Positions 61,254 through 64,000 of a stretch of 64,000 bases of DNA are shown here, piece after piece. Numbering within the stretch: position 1 is the stretch's first letter; every line of letters starts with the position of its first letter. A program made the translations under genes and the position numbers. The stretch is from Nakazawaea peltata (taxonomy: Eukaryota > Ascomycota > Pichiomycetes > Alaninales > Pachysolenaceae). The stretch is from the NCBI GenBank assembly GCA_001599355.1, contig BCGQ01000005.1:810222-874221 (forward strand), written 5' to 3'. The notes below the pieces were generated by a model. It was not told the DNA's origin. It did not search any database and saw only the letters and a program-made list of their open reading frames with translations.

Positions 61254-62114
61254 ACTATCAGATAATACAATCGGATTTGATCTCAGCCGTGTACTTCTCG
61301 TTGGTACATCATAATCATCATCACTCGATACCTCATATGTCCTCAGATAATCATCCCTTTGATTTCCCTCATCAAATCCCCTTGTATCTTCATCATCAAA
61401 TCCACTCCAATCATCCACCTCATAATCCTCCTGTTGGTCATCAGAATCCACAAGTTCCGAATACAGATCTTCTAAATCGGCATTAATTTCATCGAGATCA
61501 CGATCATCCAAAAAACTTGACCCATCACTCTGATCATCGACATCATCCTCTGATCTATCACTATGTCCAATGACAGGTCCATCTTCATCGTCAGTATACA
61601 ATGCTTCACCGTAATCGGCTGCTCCGTCCCCATCAAATTCTGTACTATTAATAAAAGTAGCCCCACAGTTCAAACAACTAGAACCTTGTACTTCCCAATG
61701 ACATCTTGAGCAACGGGGCACCCCATCTGAGGTATCAAGTGTTGTTTCAATGAGATCTTTGAATATACGTCCAAATAATGACTCCGCTTTGATATCCTTC
61801 TGGTACAGTTCATCGGCATCGGCTCTTGCCTTAAATATAGTCTCATCATTAGTCAGGGCTACCATATTATGGTTAATTTCACGTAAACCCAAGTTTAAAA
61901 GTGGCAGACGTTGAACAGCCGCCCGACATAAGGGACATTCACGTCTATTACGGAACCATTCTTTAAGACACCCATAACAAAAGCTATGTCCACATACAAG
62001 GATGAAGGGAACGTACATTACTTCCAGACAAATGGTACATGAAGCTGTCAGTAGAGTTGCTTTGATGAGGTTTTGAAGATCATTTTGGGGTAATTTTTCC
62101 AAAGCTTCCTGCAT
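61248..62114 (-). CDS. PSH1: RING E3 ubiquitin ligase for centromeric histone (Psh1-like)
   Basis: A 288-residue protein from the ATG at 62114; the frame is open nine codons further but without ATG. A C3HC4 RING finger (about residues 25-70; 'CTICLEVM', 'CGHSFCYGCLKEWF', 'CPLC') is followed by 'ESLFGRIFKDLI', and a second Cys pair cluster 'DGVPRCSRCHWEV....CLNCGATF'. The remaining half is Asp/Glu-rich and ends 'VLSDSD'. This order, with 'SDDGITRCSNCHWEL' and an acidic tail ending in 'GDSDDE', is that of baker's yeast Psh1, which ubiquitinates mislocalised Cse4/CENP-A. This protein is shorter (288 versus 406), mostly in the acidic part. Confidence 0.82.
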   Translation of the reverse strand: MQEALEKLPQNDLQNLIKATLLTASCTICLEVMYVPFILVCGHSFCYGCLKEWFRNRRECPLCRAAVQRLPLLNLGLREINHNMVALTNDETIFKARADADELYQKDIKAESLFGRIFKDLIETTLDTSDGVPRCSRCHWEVQGSSCLNCGATFINSTEFDGDGAADYGEALYTDDEDGPVIGHSDRSEDDVDDQSDGSSFLDDRDLDEINADLEDLYSELVDSDDQQEDYEVDDWSGFDDEDTRGFDEGNQRDDYLRTYEVSSDDDYDVPTRSTRLRSNPIVLSDSD

Positions 62115-62531
62115 ATCTAACTTAGACACAATGGCCAGCAATCCTCTGTCTAGATCAAGTGATCAAACATCAGTCAACATCAATCAAAACATCAAGTCAT
62201 CGTGAGCCAAGATGCGCAGGCCAAGCGAGCACAGTTTGCGCCGTTTAAACAGAGCAATCTACAAACTTCCAACCTACGCTCCATCTTGCGCGGCTATCCA
62301 CAGCAATGTACAAGAAAATTCATGTTGATGAGCTGAGCTGAGCTCTCTGTGCTCACTCAGTGCCCGCTCTGTCTCAAACGCGTCTCGCAGCCCCCAAAAT
62401 GTAAACACTGCGCACGAAAAAGGGCCCCTTTTGTTGAGCCAAAAGGGGCGTTAAAATTCATCTAACCGCGGATGATCAACTTCTCCATCACCTATTAACA
62501 CCCAGTACCACTTCAGTACCACTTCCAACTA
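62115..62531. promoter_or_regulatory. Divergent PSH1/DYN1 promoter
   Basis: About 420 bases between head-to-head genes. An ACGCGT word (MluI cell-cycle box core) in AAACGCGTC lies at 62378-62383, about 150 bp before the DYN1 ATG. A GAGCTGAGCTGAGCTC palindromic run is at about 62330-62345. An inverted repeat AAAAGGGGCC...TTTTG / CAAAAGGGGCG lies near 62418-62450. No gene is seen. Confidence 0.45.
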
Positions 62532-64000
62532 ATGGTTCAGGACACAGATACACCCATTGAAACTGCTTCCATCGCAGATTTCATCTTCAAATTATCATCT
62601 GTACTTCTTTCCGCTACTAAAAATGATATAGTCGATTTCAAATCGAAGGAACTGATGGATCATTATGATACTTTCGCCACAGACCCTTCTCAAGCTGGGT
62701 TGTTCATCTACAGGATAGATCAGGCAACAGCGGCTGATACCGAGGAAGCCGCCAATGCTGACGCCGCCGCCGAGTCGCGTCCGAACTTCGTCATCTCCCT
62801 ACAATTGCGCCACCTACCTGACCTGGCGCTAAGCGCCGTTGCATTAATTAAAGAAAGGGGCCCCCTTAGATCCGATCTCGGGCTCGATTCTCAACTCCAA
62901 GTCATAAACTTACCATTATCAACCATCAAGGATAGGAAGAATTCATTCGAGTCGCTTAGGGCTTTGGTCAGTCTTGGAATTGCCCCTTATTTCGATACTT
63001 TATCAGCTAAACTGTTGAACAGTCAAGACCTTGTGGAGGAAGAAGCGGGGAGCGTGGGCGTTACAAGGAAGAAGATCAATGAGTTGCTGTTGTCGTTACA
63101 GCATTTACAACAGACGGTTCAGATACCTGATTTGATAATGAATGTTCATCCCAAGGTGAGGGAAATAGTGAGCTCTGCCAATGGCTCGACCGATCTCATC
63201 CAACTTGTCGACCCCTCCCTTCTAGATGACTCTCTGTTCCTTAATACTCTCCAATCAACAGTAAACAAATGGATAAAATCCGTCCAAGATATCACTCAAT
63301 TGACTCATGACCCTAAAAACGATAACTCAGCGGAAGATGAGATCAATTTTTGGATCTCAATGGAAACTGCTCTCAACAGTATTCAGGAACAGCTTAGACT
63401 GCCCGAGATAACTCTCACTTTAGACATTTTGAAACTGCTGAAAAGATTCCATGCCACTATTGGATTCCTCTCGGATACTGGTATCAAGGAGTCGGTGGGT
63501 GTGGCTCAGAAGTACAATCTGTTATTGAGGGATCTCCCATTAGACGAAATTTTGTCAGCTACCACGTTCAGACGTCTTGACGAGGCAATTATTATTGTTT
63601 TTAATCATTTGAAGAAACTTAGAGTCACCCAATACCCGGTGTCACGTGCCATAGCCCTTGTAGAGGCGATATCTATCGATGTTGAGCATCGAATGAGGTC
63701 TATACTATCACAACTCAATCTCATGGCATTACCTTTGACTCAATTTCAAGATACAATCAGTGAATTAAGTGAATGTTTCGACACATTTGATTCAAATGTC
63801 AAGGAATTCACTAGTTTAGCTCGTGAGTTACTTCGGAAACGTAATGAGAAGTTCATTTTAGTCAAAGTTGATTCAAAAACTATCAATTTAAAAGAAAGAA
63901 TCGAGTATATTTCGAGTTTCCGTCAAAAACATGACGAAATAGCTCAGACTATCGCTAAAATTCAATCGGAAAACAGTCTTATTCCTGATTTGCAGCATGC
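62532..64000 (+). CDS. DYN1: Cytoplasmic dynein heavy chain, N-terminal part (3' end outside window)
   Basis: About 489 codons are visible from the ATG at 62532, open to the window edge. They cover the tail of a dynein heavy chain. The DHC_N1 segment shows 'DLIMNVHPKVREIV', 'LNTLQSTVNKWIKSVQDITQLTHD', then 'EINFWISMETALNSIQEQLRLPEITLTLDILK', 'RFHATIGFLSDTG' and 'LDEAIIIVFNHLKKLRVTQYPVSRAIALVEAIS', the most conserved part of fungal and animal dynein tails. The full protein should be about 4000 residues. In yeast it pulls the spindle into the bud neck. No stop or frame change is seen in the visible part. Confidence 0.93.
   Translation, partial: MVQDTDTPIETASIADFIFKLSSVLLSATKNDIVDFKSKELMDHYDTFATDPSQAGLFIYRIDQATAADTEEAANADAAAESRPNFVISLQLRHLPDLALSAVALIKERGPLRSDLGLDSQLQVINLPLSTIKDRKNSFESLRALVSLGIAPYFDTLSAKLLNSQDLVEEEAGSVGVTRKKINELLLSLQHLQQTVQIPDLIMNVHPKVREIVSSANGSTDLIQLVDPSLLDDSLFLNTLQSTVNKWIKSVQDITQLTHDPKNDNSAEDEINFWISMETALNSIQEQLRLPEITLTLDILKLLKRFHATIGFLSDTGIKESVGVAQKYNLLLRDLPLDEILSATTFRRLDEAIIIVFNHLKKLRVTQYPVSRAIALVEAISIDVEHRMRSILSQLNLMALPLTQFQDTISELSECFDTFDSNVKEFTSLARELLRKRNEKFILVKVDSKTINLKERIEYISSFRQKHDEIAQTIAKIQSENSLIPDLQH

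Overview
This is a 64 kb stretch of a budding-yeast (Saccharomycotina) nuclear chromosome. It is gene dense, with single-copy yeast genes on both strands, few and mostly short introns (GTAAGT, GTATGT, GTACGT or GTGAGT donors; TACTAAC-type branch points 8-15 nt before the AG) and no transposon, virus-like element, CRISPR array, rRNA or tRNA that I can support. The most informative property is the genetic code. Wherever I could compare an in-frame CTG with a position I know to be conserved (glutaminyl-tRNA synthetase, DBP9, EFM7, PRP19, ferrochelatase, chitinase), the family has alanine, not leucine. The window therefore fits the CUG-Ala clade (Pachysolen, Nakazawaea, Peterozyma; NCBI table 26). 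All products below should be read with CTG = Ala; conventional translations put Leu there.

Layout. 1-17 kb: 3' end of a peroxisomal D-amino-acid oxidase, SOG2 (RAM network), HEM15 (haem), MDM12 (ERMES), a JID1-like J protein, SWT1, a NEJ1/XLF end-joining factor, SEY1 (ER fusion), GET4 (tail-anchored protein delivery), DDP1 (Nudix) and a WDR70 homologue. 17-32 kb: spliced RPS28, GLN4, a glycogen-targeting PP1 subunit (GAC1/PIG family), ECM15, DBP9, spliced COQ11, a tandem pair of spliced DUF202 membrane proteins, spliced RPS30 and EFM7. 32-50 kb: CTS1 chitinase, PRP19, an ENT4-like ENTH protein, a small putative mitochondrial protein, an STK19 homologue, a SNF12/RSC6-like remodeller subunit, THR4, CTR86 (ataxin-10), PWP2, MPP6 and YIH1. 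50-64 kb: a spliced FKS-family glucan synthase (probably FKS3), YTP1, a 2 kb gap, RCF2, PSH1 and the 5' end of dynein heavy chain DYN1.

How the genes relate. There are no operons, only recurrent themes. Ribosome biogenesis and translation: PWP2, DBP9, MPP6, RPS28, RPS30, GLN4, EFM7, YIH1. Mitochondrion and ER contact: HEM15, MDM12, COQ11, RCF2, JID1, SEY1, GET4. Genome maintenance: NEJ1, WDR70, STK19, PSH1. Cell wall and separation: SOG2, CTS1, FKS; CTS1 has an Ace2-type site upstream, and Ace2 is the output of the RAM network that contains SOG2. Many gene pairs are tail-to-tail with 14-110 bp between stops, and one pair shares a CTAG so that the two stop codons overlap.

Seven introns absent from simple ORF reading were reconstructed from splice signals and reading frame. 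In both ribosomal protein genes the first coding exon is only the ATG. Protein identities rest on remembered family motifs; no search was run.
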